Assembly (NCBI GenBank): GCA_013376735.1
Contig: VINJ01000001.1
Coordinates: forward strand, 2,542,001 to 2,606,000
Source: a bacterium Scap17
GTDB taxonomy: Bacteria > Pseudomonadota > Gammaproteobacteria > Pseudomonadales > Halomonadaceae
Direction: 5' to 3'
Length of the DNA stretch: 64,000 bases
Shown here: positions 10,124 to 20,100 of the stretch, one piece after another
Layout of the letters: every line of letters begins with the position of its first letter
Position numbering within the stretch: position 1 is the stretch's first letter
The notes under the pieces: model-generated
What the model was told of the DNA's origin: nothing
Seen by the model: the letters and a program-made list of their open reading frames with translations, nothing else
Databases searched by the model: none
Made by a program: the position numbers and the translations under genes

Positions 10124-12499
10124 ATGCGTGCTCTGCCCTGCGCCTCTCACGCTCGGTACGGATCAGCAGATGTCACGAATGACGCGAACTCTGGCGCATC
10201 GCTATGTTTTTCTTCAGGTATTTATCGCCAACCACTTCTTGCTTGCTTCATTCCCGAGTTGCTGCCACTGACAAGAGGGCGTACACCCTTTTCGTGTCAG
10301 AACAATGACAACTTGATCATCTTCAAGAAATTATCTTTCACTCCCAGACGCCGTACCCAGCCAGGTACGCTGAACGGAAAAAATGTAGCAAAAGAACGAC
10401 ATTCTGCAGCGAGCGCGACTAATACTTTGTCAGAGCTCGGTGCATCGAAAAAGATAAATGTCGCGCCAGAATTCGCAGGCCAGAAACCCTCGACAAACAT
10501 CATCCGTGTCGTCGGTTGGGGGCATAAACCGACGGCGAAACGTGCGCGTCAATATGCGCTTGAACAGGGATTGCCCTACGTCGCATTGGAGGATGGTTTC
10601 CTGCGTTCTCTGACCCTGGCAAGCGCCGGTTACCCTGGCATGGCGATGGTGGTCGATCATCAGGGCATCTATTACGATGCGCGCCAACCGAGTGATCTCG
10701 AGCAACTGATCAATGAGGCGCCGACGCGCCAGGAAGAGGCGTTGCTGGCGCACGCGCGCGCGGCTCTCGAAAGCCTGCGCATGCATCGCTTGAGCAAGTA
10801 CAACCATGCACCAGAGCGCAAGCTCCCTGCCCGAAAGCCTGGCATGCAGCGACTTCTGATCGTGGATCAGACCGCCGAGGATGCGTCTGTCGTGGGCGGC
10901 ATGGCCAGCCCGGAGACTTTCCTTGCCATGTTGAGGGAAGCCTGCGCCATTGAGGGAGCCGAAGTGTGGGTCAAGGTGCATCCGGATGTGATCGCAGGCA
11001 AGAAGCGTGGCTATCTACTGGAAGAGGCGGGCAAGCTTGGCTGCACGCTGCTAAGTGACGACATCAACCCATGGTGCCTGTTCGAACAGGTTGATGGCGT
11101 CCATGTCGTGACCAGCCAGCTTGGGTTCGAGGCCCTGATGGCAGGCCTGCCGGTGACCTGCCACGGCATGCCGTTCTATGCCGGCTGGGGCCTGACGGAT
11201 GATCGCCAGCAATGTCTGCGTAGAGGCCAGTCACGCACGCTTGAACAGGTGTTTGCCGCGGCCTATCTCGAATACAGCCGTTATGCCAATCCCTATACCC
11301 AGCAGTCCGCGACGCTCGAAGAGATCATTCAACTACTTGCAGACCAGAAGCGAATGGCTGCCAGGCTGGCAGGACACTGGATAGCGCCGGGGTACTCGCG
11401 CTGGAAGCGTAATTTCCTGCCCGGCTTCCTGGGGCCCTTGGCGCACTGCGACTTCGTCAAAAGCGATGCCATCGCACTGCAAAAGCTGCAAAAGAAAGCG
11501 GGTGTCACCTTCGCACATGATCCGCAAGCGATGTCGCAGCGCGAACAACAGGCCCCGCACCCTACCCGCGTACTGAGCTGGGCGAGCCGAACCACAGCAG
11601 AGCTGGAAGACTCGGTCATTGCACACGGGTGCGCTCTGTGGCGGATCGAGGACGGTTTCTTGCGCTCAGTCGGCCTGGGGGTGGATCTCACGCGGCCACT
11701 TTCGCTGATCCTCGACCCGCTCGGCATGCATTTTGATGCAAGTCGCTCAAGCATACTGGAGCAGTGGTTGATGCATCATGATTTCACCGCTGCCGAGTTA
11801 GGCCGCGCACGCCAATTACGCGAGCGCCTGATCACGTTGGGACTGAGCAAGTACAATTCGGAAGGTGATGAATTGCCGGACCTTCGCGCAATGGCCAAGG
11901 GCCGCGACGTGATATTGGTCGTCGGTCAGGTGGAGTCAGATGCCTCGATACGCCATGCGTGCACCGGGATACGCACCAATCAAGCTTTGCTTGAGGCGGC
12001 GCGAAAATTGCACCCTGAAAGCTACGTGATCTATAAGCCGCATCCCGACGTTGTCACAGGGGGGCGTAGTGGCGAGGTGGCGACTGAAGGCGGAACGTAC
12101 GATCTCGAATTGACCACCGGCAATATCAGTCGGTTATTTGAGCAAGTGGATCATGTACACACCCTCTGCTCGCTCGCGGGCTTCGAAGCCCTGATACGAG
12201 ATGTGCCCGTCACGACCCATGGCCTGCCCTTCTATGCTGGCTGGGGGCTGACCCATGACCTTGTCGAGTGTCCAAGACGAACTCGGCACTTGAGTGTGGA
12301 TGCCCTGGTGGCGGGCGCTCTGATCGAGTATCCCGTGTATGTGGCCCCTGAGCACGGTCACTTATGCAATGCCGAGACAGTCGTCACGATCCTGGAACAA
12401 CAACGTGACAAGCTTCGCAGAGGTACCTTGAAGCCAGCATTGCCTTGGAAAACCCGTCTTTATCGAGGCTATCGCGCCTTATTCATCGGGAAGCATTGA
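10124..12499 (+). CDS. kpsC: Capsular polysaccharide export/biosynthesis protein KpsC (two-module beta-Kdo transferase)
   Basis: KpsC enzymes add beta-Kdo residues to the lipid terminus to build the linker on which ABC-exported capsule is assembled, at the cytoplasmic face. The protein (about 791 residues) has two homologous modules. Module 1 shows VGWGHKPT, GFLRSL and LPFYAGWGL-type marks (residues about 125-380). Module 2 repeats GFLRSV and THGLPFYAGWGLTHD (about 480-750). The reading frame opens at 10085, but the ATG at 10124 has GGGAG six bases upstream and is preferred. An N-terminal part (SGIYRQPLLACFIPELL) resembles the normal KpsC beginning, preceded by an unusual 30-residue lead. kpsS follows 3 bp later, so the two are coupled. 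Confidence 0.93.
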   Translation: MRALPCASHARYGSADVTNDANSGASLCFSSGIYRQPLLACFIPELLPLTRGRTPFSCQNNDNLIIFKKLSFTPRRRTQPGTLNGKNVAKERHSAASATNTLSELGASKKINVAPEFAGQKPSTNIIRVVGWGHKPTAKRARQYALEQGLPYVALEDGFLRSLTLASAGYPGMAMVVDHQGIYYDARQPSDLEQLINEAPTRQEEALLAHARAALESLRMHRLSKYNHAPERKLPARKPGMQRLLIVDQTAEDASVVGGMASPETFLAMLREACAIEGAEVWVKVHPDVIAGKKRGYLLEEAGKLGCTLLSDDINPWCLFEQVDGVHVVTSQLGFEALMAGLPVTCHGMPFYAGWGLTDDRQQCLRRGQSRTLEQVFAAAYLEYSRYANPYTQQSATLEEIIQLLADQKRMAARLAGHWIAPGYSRWKRNFLPGFLGPLAHCDFVKSDAIALQKLQKKAGVTFAHDPQAMSQREQQAPHPTRVLSWASRTTAELEDSVIAHGCALWRIEDGFLRSVGLGVDLTRPLSLILDPLGMHFDASRSSILEQWLMHHDFTAAELGRARQLRERLITLGLSKYNSEGDELPDLRAMAKGRDVILVVGQVESDASIRHACTGIRTNQALLEAARKLHPESYVIYKPHPDVVTGGRSGEVATEGGTYDLELTTGNISRLFEQVDHVHTLCSLAGFEALIRDVPVTTHGLPFYAGWGLTHDLVECPRRTRHLSVDALVAGALIEYPVYVAPEHGHLCNAETVVTILEQQRDKLRRGTLKPALPWKTRLYRGYRALFIGKH

Positions 12500-12502
12500 A
12501 TC

Positions 12503-13996
12503 ATGTTACATGGACGTCTGGCATTGCCTCTCACCACTTCAGCTTCCGCCCTCATGCCCGCGGACGCTCGCGCGCAAGAGAGCCTTGGGGAACAAGGCAT
12601 CTCACCGGCAACTTCCGTGGCTAGCGCGATCGAAAAGCTGCGCCAGCTCAAGATGTCGGATGATGCCGTCCTGACACGCCCGCCAGCTCAGCCCGACGTC
12701 TCGCGTGGTGCTGAATTGCACACTCCGGGGCAGCCACCCTCTGCTCACACCCGACCGGGAGGCGGCCGCCGGCGCGTCTTCATGTTGCTGCAGGGGGTGT
12801 GCTCGCCATTCTTCCTGCACCTAGCGAAAAAGCTCAAACAGGATGGCCATGAAGTCATCAAGGTCAACTTCAACAGCGGCGACAGCTTCTACTGGCGCCA
12901 CGACAAGGCGTATGCCTATCGCGGCAAGCTCGAGGACCTGGGCGACTGGATCGCCGAACTCTGGCGCAAGCATCACGTCACGGATCAGGTACTGTTCGGC
13001 GACCGACGTCCGGTACATCGTGATGCCGTGCTCAAGGCGGAATATCTCGGCATTCGTACCCACGTGTTCGAGGAGGGCTACTTCCGCCCCTACTGGGTGA
13101 CGCTGGAGCGCGAAGGCGTCAATGGCCACTCCCTGCTGCCACGTGACCCCGACTGGTTCCGTGAGGCAGGCAAGCATCTCGAAGATGCCCCCACGCCACA
13201 GCGCTTCAAGGCGCCTTTCAGCGAGCGCGCGCGGCATGACATCACCTATCACCTGGCGGGCGCGGCCAATCCGCTGCTGTTCCCGCGCTACCGCCCGCAC
13301 AGTATTCACGCCGTGCAGGAATACGCAGGCTATGCGACACGGCTGCCCTTGATGCGCTGGTACAAGCGACGTGACGCCAAGCGTATCGATCAGCTGATGG
13401 ACAGTGGCGCGCCCTACTACATGCTGCCGCTGCAGCTGAATACCGATGCCCAGATACGCCACCACTCGCGCTTCGCCAACATGCAGGAAGTCATCCAGCG
13501 GGTGATGAAGAGCTTCGCCGTGAATGCGCCACGTGGTGCACGCCTGGTGATCAAGAACCACCCTCTCGACATGGGGCTGGTGGATTACCCGGGGCTGATT
13601 CGCTCATTGGAGCGCCGCTACGACCTGATCGGGCGTATCGTCTATCTGGAGAGCGGCAATCTGGAGAAGCTGCTGCAGCAGGCCAAGGGCATGATCACGG
13701 TCAACAGCACGACCGGTAACGTGGCGTTGCAGTATCGCTGTCCGACCTTCTGCATGGGTGACCCGATCTTCAATCTGCCGGGTCTGACCTTCCAGGGCTC
13801 GCTGCATGATTTTTGGACCCAGGGCCAGCGCCCTGACACCACGCTCTTCCGACATTTCCGCAATACGGTGATTCATACCGTGCAGCTCAATGGCGGCTTC
13901 TACTGCAAGCCGGGCATGCAACTGGCCGTGGTGGGCGCCTCCAAGATACTGTGTGCCGAACGCTCGCCGCTGGAGAACATGTTGAGCCGCTGCTGA
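12503..13996 (+). CDS. kpsS: Capsular polysaccharide biosynthesis protein KpsS (RkpJ/LipB type)
   Basis: KpsS places the first beta-Kdo on the lipid acceptor, with KpsC extending it. The conserved domain begins near residue 91 with RRVFMLLQGVCSPFFLHLA, and continues through NFNSGDSFYW, EEGYFRPYW and KNHPLDMG. E. coli KpsS starts almost directly at that motif, so this protein carries an extra N-terminal tail of about 85 residues rich in Ala, Pro and Ser. That tail is either real or reflects a later true start. The rhizobial RkpJ belongs to the same family. It lies 3 bp after kpsC and 132 bp before the SDR gene. Confidence 0.92.
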   Translation: MLHGRLALPLTTSASALMPADARAQESLGEQGISPATSVASAIEKLRQLKMSDDAVLTRPPAQPDVSRGAELHTPGQPPSAHTRPGGGRRRVFMLLQGVCSPFFLHLAKKLKQDGHEVIKVNFNSGDSFYWRHDKAYAYRGKLEDLGDWIAELWRKHHVTDQVLFGDRRPVHRDAVLKAEYLGIRTHVFEEGYFRPYWVTLEREGVNGHSLLPRDPDWFREAGKHLEDAPTPQRFKAPFSERARHDITYHLAGAANPLLFPRYRPHSIHAVQEYAGYATRLPLMRWYKRRDAKRIDQLMDSGAPYYMLPLQLNTDAQIRHHSRFANMQEVIQRVMKSFAVNAPRGARLVIKNHPLDMGLVDYPGLIRSLERRYDLIGRIVYLESGNLEKLLQQAKGMITVNSTTGNVALQYRCPTFCMGDPIFNLPGLTFQGSLHDFWTQGQRPDTTLFRHFRNTVIHTVQLNGGFYCKPGMQLAVVGASKILCAERSPLENMLSRC

Positions 13997-14128
13997 AAAT
14001 GCAAAAACACTGCTGGACCACGCAACACTGGTGAGATACGCCAATGATGGCAGCCTCTCTCACCCGACCATAACGAGAAACGCAAGGGAACTGCCGACCT
14101 TCGGTGTCGGGATTCAAGGAGACCAAAG

Positions 14129-15028
14129 ATGACGGCCATGCCCCCCCAGCAGCCAGCGCCTACCGACGCTGAGCGCGCCACCGGCACTCACCGAGCGGAT
14201 CATCAACCAGCAGAGCATCGACCTGCAGAGAGCGACGCCAGTGCGCAAGCCGCGCAGGATGCCAGCCGTCTGCGGCGCGTCCTGATCACCGGTGCCACGG
14301 GCGAAATCGGCGGCGCCCTGGCGCGCGCCTACGCCGAGACGGGCACCACGCTGATTCTCACCGGCCGCAAGCAGCGCAAGCTCGATGCGATCGCCAGCGA
14401 CTGCCGCAAGCTGGGCGCCGAAGTGGAATGCACGGTACTCAACCTGTGTGATGAAGAAACCCTGTTCACCTGGTTAGATGAAGTCTGCGCGCGCGGCGTG
14501 CCGGACATCGCCATCGCCAATGCCGGCATGAATACCGATATCGGCCCCCAGGGCAACGGAGAGCGTTGGGAGGATTCACGCCGCCTGCTGCAGACCAACG
14601 TGATCGGCACGCTGGGCATGGCCCACCAACTGGCCATGGCGATGAAGCAGCGGGGCAGTGGTCAGCTGGTACTGCTCAGCTCATTGGCGGCCTGGCATGG
14701 CCTGGCATTGACGCCCAGCTACAGCGGCAGCAAGGCGGCGGTCAAGGCGTATGGCGAAGGCCTGCGTAGCTGGCTCAAACCCCATGGTGTAGGGGTCACC
14801 GTCGTCATGCCCGGCTATGTCACCTCACCGATGTGTGAGGCCATGCCAGGGCCCAAGCCCTTCGAGATGCCACCCGAGAAGGCCGCACGCCGCATTCTCA
14901 AGGGTGCAGCGCGCAACCGGGCGCGTATCAGCTTCCCCTTCCCGCTCAACTTCGGGTGCTGGTGGTTGAGTGTCCTGCCCGCCGGTATCTCACAGCGCCT
15001 GCTCGGGTGGTTCAATTACACTCATTGA
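14129..15028 (+). CDS. Short-chain dehydrogenase/reductase, RkpH-like
   Basis: NAD(P)-dependent oxidoreductase of 299 residues. The first ~50 residues are a polar, Pro/Ala-rich tail. The Rossmann motif TGATGEIGG follows at about 53-61, NAG near 130, the catalytic Ser in LLSSLAAW and the YxxxK pair in SYSGSKAAV near 195. The C-terminal segment has a hydrophobic or amphipathic end (FPLNFGCWWLSVLPAG), which suggests membrane contact and a lipid substrate. An AAGGAG box lies seven bases before the ATG. Position after kpsS and before the LTA-synthase-like and polyketide-synthase genes matches the rkpH gene of rhizobial K-antigen loci. A role in reducing a 3-oxo group of the lipid made by the downstream enzymes is inference. 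Confidence 0.85.
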   Translation: MTAMPPQQPAPTDAERATGTHRADHQPAEHRPAESDASAQAAQDASRLRRVLITGATGEIGGALARAYAETGTTLILTGRKQRKLDAIASDCRKLGAEVECTVLNLCDEETLFTWLDEVCARGVPDIAIANAGMNTDIGPQGNGERWEDSRRLLQTNVIGTLGMAHQLAMAMKQRGSGQLVLLSSLAAWHGLALTPSYSGSKAAVKAYGEGLRSWLKPHGVGVTVVMPGYVTSPMCEAMPGPKPFEMPPEKAARRILKGAARNRARISFPFPLNFGCWWLSVLPAGISQRLLGWFNYTH

Positions 15029-15079
15029 TTGGGGCTTGCGTCTTCATGAGCCATGAACCTGAGCGGTGAGTCTGAGTCA

Positions 15080-15123
15080 TGAGCCGGCCGGCCATGAACA
15101 GTCGGCAATGGCTCAGCGTTTTT
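15080..15123 (+). terminator. Possible intrinsic terminator in the 368-bp gap after the SDR gene
   Basis: The stem tgagcc/ggctca (15080-15085 with 15110-15115) contains an inner GCCG/CGGC helix and is followed by a five-base T run ending at 15123. The inner loop makes the structure imperfect. The remaining part of the gap (to 15396) holds no supported gene and may contain the promoter of the next operon. Confidence 0.45.
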
Positions 15124-15396
15124 CCATTGTCATGACAATGAGTTAGCGTAATACCCCATTACCTGCCACTTGAGTACATCGTGCAGAATTGATGGGAAAG
15201 ACAGTGACGGCAACGCCATAGCGACAGTTGAACACGCTAGAACGATCAGGATCTGGACACCAGAGCGCCTGAAAATACTGCGGCGAGGGGCCGGGTTACC
15301 GCTCCCCTCGTCGCCATGGATCTTGATTAGGGTCGAGTACTCGACCAGACACTACACAGCCCCTGCGACGGCAGAGGCTAACGAGGTCGGCATTAC

Positions 15397-17148
15397 ATGG
15401 AGTTTGTCATTGCGTTTGTGTCTTTCATGGCCGGGCCACTGCTGGTCGGCCTCGGGTTGACGCTGGGGCTTGAGCATCTGCTGCTGAAACAGATGACGAC
15501 ACCGCCAGCCGCATTCTGGCGTCGCCCCGTCAGCGCCAGGCTGGCACATGCCGGATACTGGTGCGCCAGCTGGTCACTGTGCACCTTGATCACCCAGCGG
15601 CCCTGGTTCTCGCTGATCGTCGTCAATGCGCTGTGGCTGGTGGTGCTGCAGGTCAGCCACACCAAGTACGTGTCGCTGCGTGAACCCTTCCTCAGCCAGG
15701 ACTTCGAGTACTTCACCGACGCCATCAAGCACCCGCGCCTGTATATCCCCTTCTTCGGCATCGGGCTGACCATCGCCGCGACCACGGCAGGGGCGCTGGC
15801 GATCGGCCTGGGGCTCTGGCTCGAACCCGCACTGGGCTTCTCAGCCGCCTACTCAGGCAACGCCGCTGTGTGGCTGGTGCCGTTGATCAGCGTTCTGATC
15901 GGCGCGAGCGTCTTGACCTACGCCTTGGGAAATCGTCTGGCCAGCAAGGTGATTCTGGTACCCGAATTCGATCTTAGTGAGCTGGGCATGGTGGCCTACC
16001 TGCTGGCCTATGCGCGGCTGGCGCGTCGCCCGCTGACGCCACTGCGCAATCCGTTGGAGGAGGCACAGCGCGAACTCGACGCCACCTTGCGCGAACTCGA
16101 TGACGAGGACGCCACCAAGGCATTGCCCCATGTGGTCAGCGTGCAGAGCGAGTCCTTCTTCGATGCCCGCCGCGTCTATCCCCGGGTACGTGACGACCTG
16201 CTGCCGAACCTGGACCGCTGCCACTTCACCGCCCTGGCCCAGGGGCTGCCGTGTGGTCGTCTGGCCGTGCCGGCGTGGGGCGCCAATACCGTGCGCACCG
16301 AGACCGCCTTTCTGACGGGCCTGACCGCCGAGGAGCTCGGCGTGCACCAGTTCAACCCTTATCATCAGCTGGCGCGTCGCGCCGTGCCCAATCTGGCCGC
16401 CAGCTACAAGGCAATGGGCTATCGCACTCTGTGCATCCACCCCTATCCCGGCAGCTTCTATCTGCGCAATCAGGTGCTGAAACAGCTCGGTTTCGATGAA
16501 TTCCTCGACATCGCCCACTTCAGCGATGCCGACAAGAGCGGCCAGTACATCAGCGATGCCGCCGTAGCCGCCAAGGTGGAAGACTGTCTGCTGGAAGCCG
16601 GTGACACGCCGTTGTTCATCCAGGTGATCACCATGGAGAATCACGGCCCGCTGCACCTGGAAACCTTCGACAGCGCACGTCTGCCTGAGTGGTATGACGG
16701 AGACCTGCCGGAGAACTGTCAGGAACTGGGCATCTATCTGCGCCACCTGGTGAATGCCGATGCGATGATCGAACATCTCACCACCGCGCTGGCGCGACTG
16801 CCGCGCGGCGGGCTGCTGTGTTTCTATGGAGACCATGTGCCGATCATGCCCGAGGTCTATGCGACCCTGGGCGAGCCCAATGGCGTGACCGACAGTTTCA
16901 TCTGGTCCAGCGCCCTGCCGGAGTCCGACGACACCGCCCGCCAGACCATGGCGGCCGTGCGCGACAAGGACCCGCAGCTGATGGAGTGGGTCCTCGACTG
17001 CGAAGGGCCTTTCAAGACTGACGAGCAATGCCGCAAGGGCGACCCGCGCGTCATCAATATCGATACATTAGGAAGTGCGCTGCTGAAGGCGACCGCGAAA
17101 CATGCTCGCCACAGTGCCGTGACTCAGAAGTTCAGGAGCTTGTCATGA
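15397..17148 (+). CDS. LTA synthase/sulfatase-like membrane phosphotransferase, RkpI-like
   Basis: A 583-residue membrane enzyme. The first ~210 residues contain about five hydrophobic segments (near 4-26, 50-75, 115-140 and 155-180). The rest is an alkaline-phosphatase-superfamily domain resembling LTA synthase and phosphoethanolamine transferases. It shows VVSVQSESFFD (first metal site), NTVRTETAFLTG with candidate nucleophile Thr near residue 301, ITMENHGPLH and FYGDHVPIMPE (metal-binding Asp-His). Its ligand could be a phospholipid head group moved onto a glycan or lipid; the substrate is unknown. The stop overlaps the polyketide-synthase start (ATGA at 17145-17148), so the two products are made together. 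The position matches rkpI of rhizobial rkp-1 regions. Confidence 0.82.
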   Translation: MEFVIAFVSFMAGPLLVGLGLTLGLEHLLLKQMTTPPAAFWRRPVSARLAHAGYWCASWSLCTLITQRPWFSLIVVNALWLVVLQVSHTKYVSLREPFLSQDFEYFTDAIKHPRLYIPFFGIGLTIAATTAGALAIGLGLWLEPALGFSAAYSGNAAVWLVPLISVLIGASVLTYALGNRLASKVILVPEFDLSELGMVAYLLAYARLARRPLTPLRNPLEEAQRELDATLRELDDEDATKALPHVVSVQSESFFDARRVYPRVRDDLLPNLDRCHFTALAQGLPCGRLAVPAWGANTVRTETAFLTGLTAEELGVHQFNPYHQLARRAVPNLAASYKAMGYRTLCIHPYPGSFYLRNQVLKQLGFDEFLDIAHFSDADKSGQYISDAAVAAKVEDCLLEAGDTPLFIQVITMENHGPLHLETFDSARLPEWYDGDLPENCQELGIYLRHLVNADAMIEHLTTALARLPRGGLLCFYGDHVPIMPEVYATLGEPNGVTDSFIWSSALPESDDTARQTMAAVRDKDPQLMEWVLDCEGPFKTDEQCRKGDPRVINIDTLGSALLKATAKHARHSAVTQKFRSLS

Positions 17149-20100
17149 CCCGACGCGTTGCCATCATCGGCGCAGCCAGCCGTTTCCCCGGCACCACTCA
17201 GGCCACCCTGTGGGACGACCTCCTGGCCGGCAAGGACATGGTGACCGAAGTCGCCGACGACCGCTGGAGCAAGGAATCTCTCTCGCACCCGGACAAGAAA
17301 GCCCCGGGCATGAGCTACAGCTTCGCCGCAGGCTCACTGGGCGACATCACCGGCTTCGACCCGGCCTTCTTCGGCATCAGCCCGCGCGAAGCCGCCAGCA
17401 TGGACCCTCAGCAACGCATACTGCTGGAGATGAGCTGGGAAGCCATCGAGCACGCCGGCATCCCGGCCGAGAAGATGCGCGGCTCACGCTGTGGCGTCTT
17501 CATGGGCATCGCGAGCCTGGATTACTCCTATCGCATGGCGGATGACCTGAGCGCCATCGGCCCGAATACCGCCACCGGTAATACCTCCAGCGTGGCCTCG
17601 AATCGCCTGTCGTATGCCTTCGACCTGCACGGCCCGAGCCTGTCGCTGGATACCGCCTGCTCTTCCTCTCTGGTCGCCTTCCATCAGGCTTGCCAGTCGA
17701 TCAGAAGCGGCGAGACCGACATGGCGCTGACCGGCGGCATCAGCCTGCACCTGCATCCGTACGGCTTCCTGATCTTCTCCAAGGCCACGATGCTGTCGAA
17801 GACCGGCCGCTGTCAGGTATTCGATGAGGCCGGCGACGGCTACGCGCGCTCCGAAGGCGGCGGCGTCTTCCTGCTCAAGGATCTCGACCAGGCAATCGCC
17901 GATGGCGATCGTATCCTCGCCGTGGTGGCCTCTTCCGTAGTCAATACCGACGGCTACAAGTCCGGCCTGACCGTGCCCAACCCGGCGGCGCAGATCCAGC
18001 TGATGGAACAGGCCTGCGAGCAGGCCGGCATTCAACCGGACGAGATCGACTACCTCGAGGCCCACGGCACCGGTACCGCGGTCGGTGACCCGCTGGAAAC
18101 CCGCGCCATCGGTGCTGCCATCGGCCAGAAGCGCACCAGTCCGCTGCCGATCGGCTCGATCAAGAGCAACATGGGGCACCTCGAAACCGCCTCTGGCGTG
18201 GCCGGCCTGGCCAAGGCACTCGGCGTGATCGCGCACCGTGAAGTGCCCGCGACAATCAAGATCCAGCGCCTGAACCCTAAGATCCGCACCGACGAGTGGA
18301 ATCTGGATATCGTCACCCGGCCGCGCAAACTCAAGGCGGAGGGTCGTCTGGTCGTCGGCGTCAACTCCTTCGGCTTCGGTGGCGCCAATGCCCACGTGCT
18401 GCTGGAAAGTGCTCCCGAACAGTCGGTAGCGCAACCGCACACTGAAGGTGAGGAGACGCCGCCGCTGCGCTTGAGCGCCCGTTCCCCACAGGCGCTCAAG
18501 CAATCCGCACTGGAGCTGGAAGAGCACCTGCGTGAGCTCGCCGCCCACGACATGGCGCCCAGCCTCTACGATCTCGCCTGGCAGCTGGCCGCCCGCCGCG
18601 AGCACCATGTGCATGGCGCCCTGCTCAGTGCCGACACCTACGCCACCCTGCTTGAGGATCTTGACGCCCTCGCCAGTGAAGGCGATCTCGGCGACCATCC
18701 GCGCATTACCCTCGCGGACCGTCTGCCGGCATTACCGAGCGCCAGTGACAATGATGCATCACCGCGTGCCACGACGAATGCCCCGACTTCCGTGCAGGAG
18801 CGCGGCCCGGTGTTCGTGTATTCCGGCAATGGCTGCCAGTGGGCCGGCATGGGCCGTGCCCTGCTGGAAGAATCCGCCAGCGTGCGCGCCTGCCTCGAGC
18901 GCCTCGACGCCGCCTTCCGCGACTTCAATGGCTTCGAGCTGCTCAAGGAGCTGGACGGCAGCCTGAGCGAGAAGGGCGAGAACCGCCTGGACGCCACCGA
19001 GATCGCCCAGCCGGCGCTGTTCGCGCTGCAGGTCGCGGTCACCGAATGGCTGATCGAGCGTGGTATCCGCCCGGCCGCCGTCACCGGACACAGTGTCGGC
19101 GAAGTCGCTGCCGCCTGGGCGAGTGGCGCGCTGACGCTCGAACAGGCCACCCGCGTCATCTTCCAGCGCAGCTATCACCAGGGGCGCACCCGTGGCACCG
19201 GCGCGATGATGGCCGTCGGTCTCGGCGAGTGCGAGATGCACGAATGGCTGGAGCAGCCGCAATGGGCGTCGCTGTCACTGGCTGGCATCAATGGCCCGCG
19301 CGGCACCACCCTGGCCGGCGAGCGTGAGCTGCTGGAAGCGCTGAGCAAGGAGCTCTCCGCCCAGGGCACCTTCGCACGGGTGCTGGGACTGGATTACGCC
19401 TTCCACAGCCCGGCGATGGACCCGATCAAGTCCGGCCTGCTTGAATCCCTCGACGGCCTGACGCCCCGCGCCACCCATACCCCGTTCATTTCTACCGTCA
19501 CCGGCAGCGTCATTGCCGGCGAGCAGCTGGACGCACGCTACTGGTGGGAGAACATTCGTCAGCCGGTCATGTTCGAGGCCGCCGTCACCTCACTGGTCAA
19601 CTGGCATTCCGAGACGGAAGAGAACGCTACCCTCGGCCGTCATCGCCTGCTGATCGAGATCGGCGCGCACCCGATCCTGCGCAGCTACCTGAACGACATC
19701 CTCAAGGCGCGCAGTGACGAGGCGCCCACCGGCCAGGTGCTCGCCAGTCTCGATCGTCGCCATGCCGGGGTAGATGCCCTGGAGCATCTGCGCGGTCGCG
19801 TGCTGCTCTCCGGCGCTGTCGACATCACCGGCCTGTTCCCGGTCGCCGGTCAGTTCGTCGAGCTGCCAAGCTACCCTTGGCAACGCATCCCGTGCTGGAT
19901 CCAGACCACCAGCGAAAGCCAGCGTCTGCTGGATCGTCATTACGTGCATCCGCTGCTCGGCTATCGTCTCGTCCAGCAACGCCTGACCTGGGAAGCCCAG
20001 CTCGACACCCAGAAGGTCGCGTGGCTGGCCGATCATCAGGTCGGCGAGAGTGCCGTCTTCCCAGGGGCCGGCTATCTGGAGCAATGCCTGGCCGCCGCCC

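Noticed and set aside
15853-17028. 391-residue open frame opposite the LTA-synthase-like gene
   Set aside because: Antisense shadow; the plus strand carries the conserved enzyme motifs.
17484-18698. 404-residue open frame opposite the KS domain
   Set aside because: Shadow of the highly conserved KS coding sequence.
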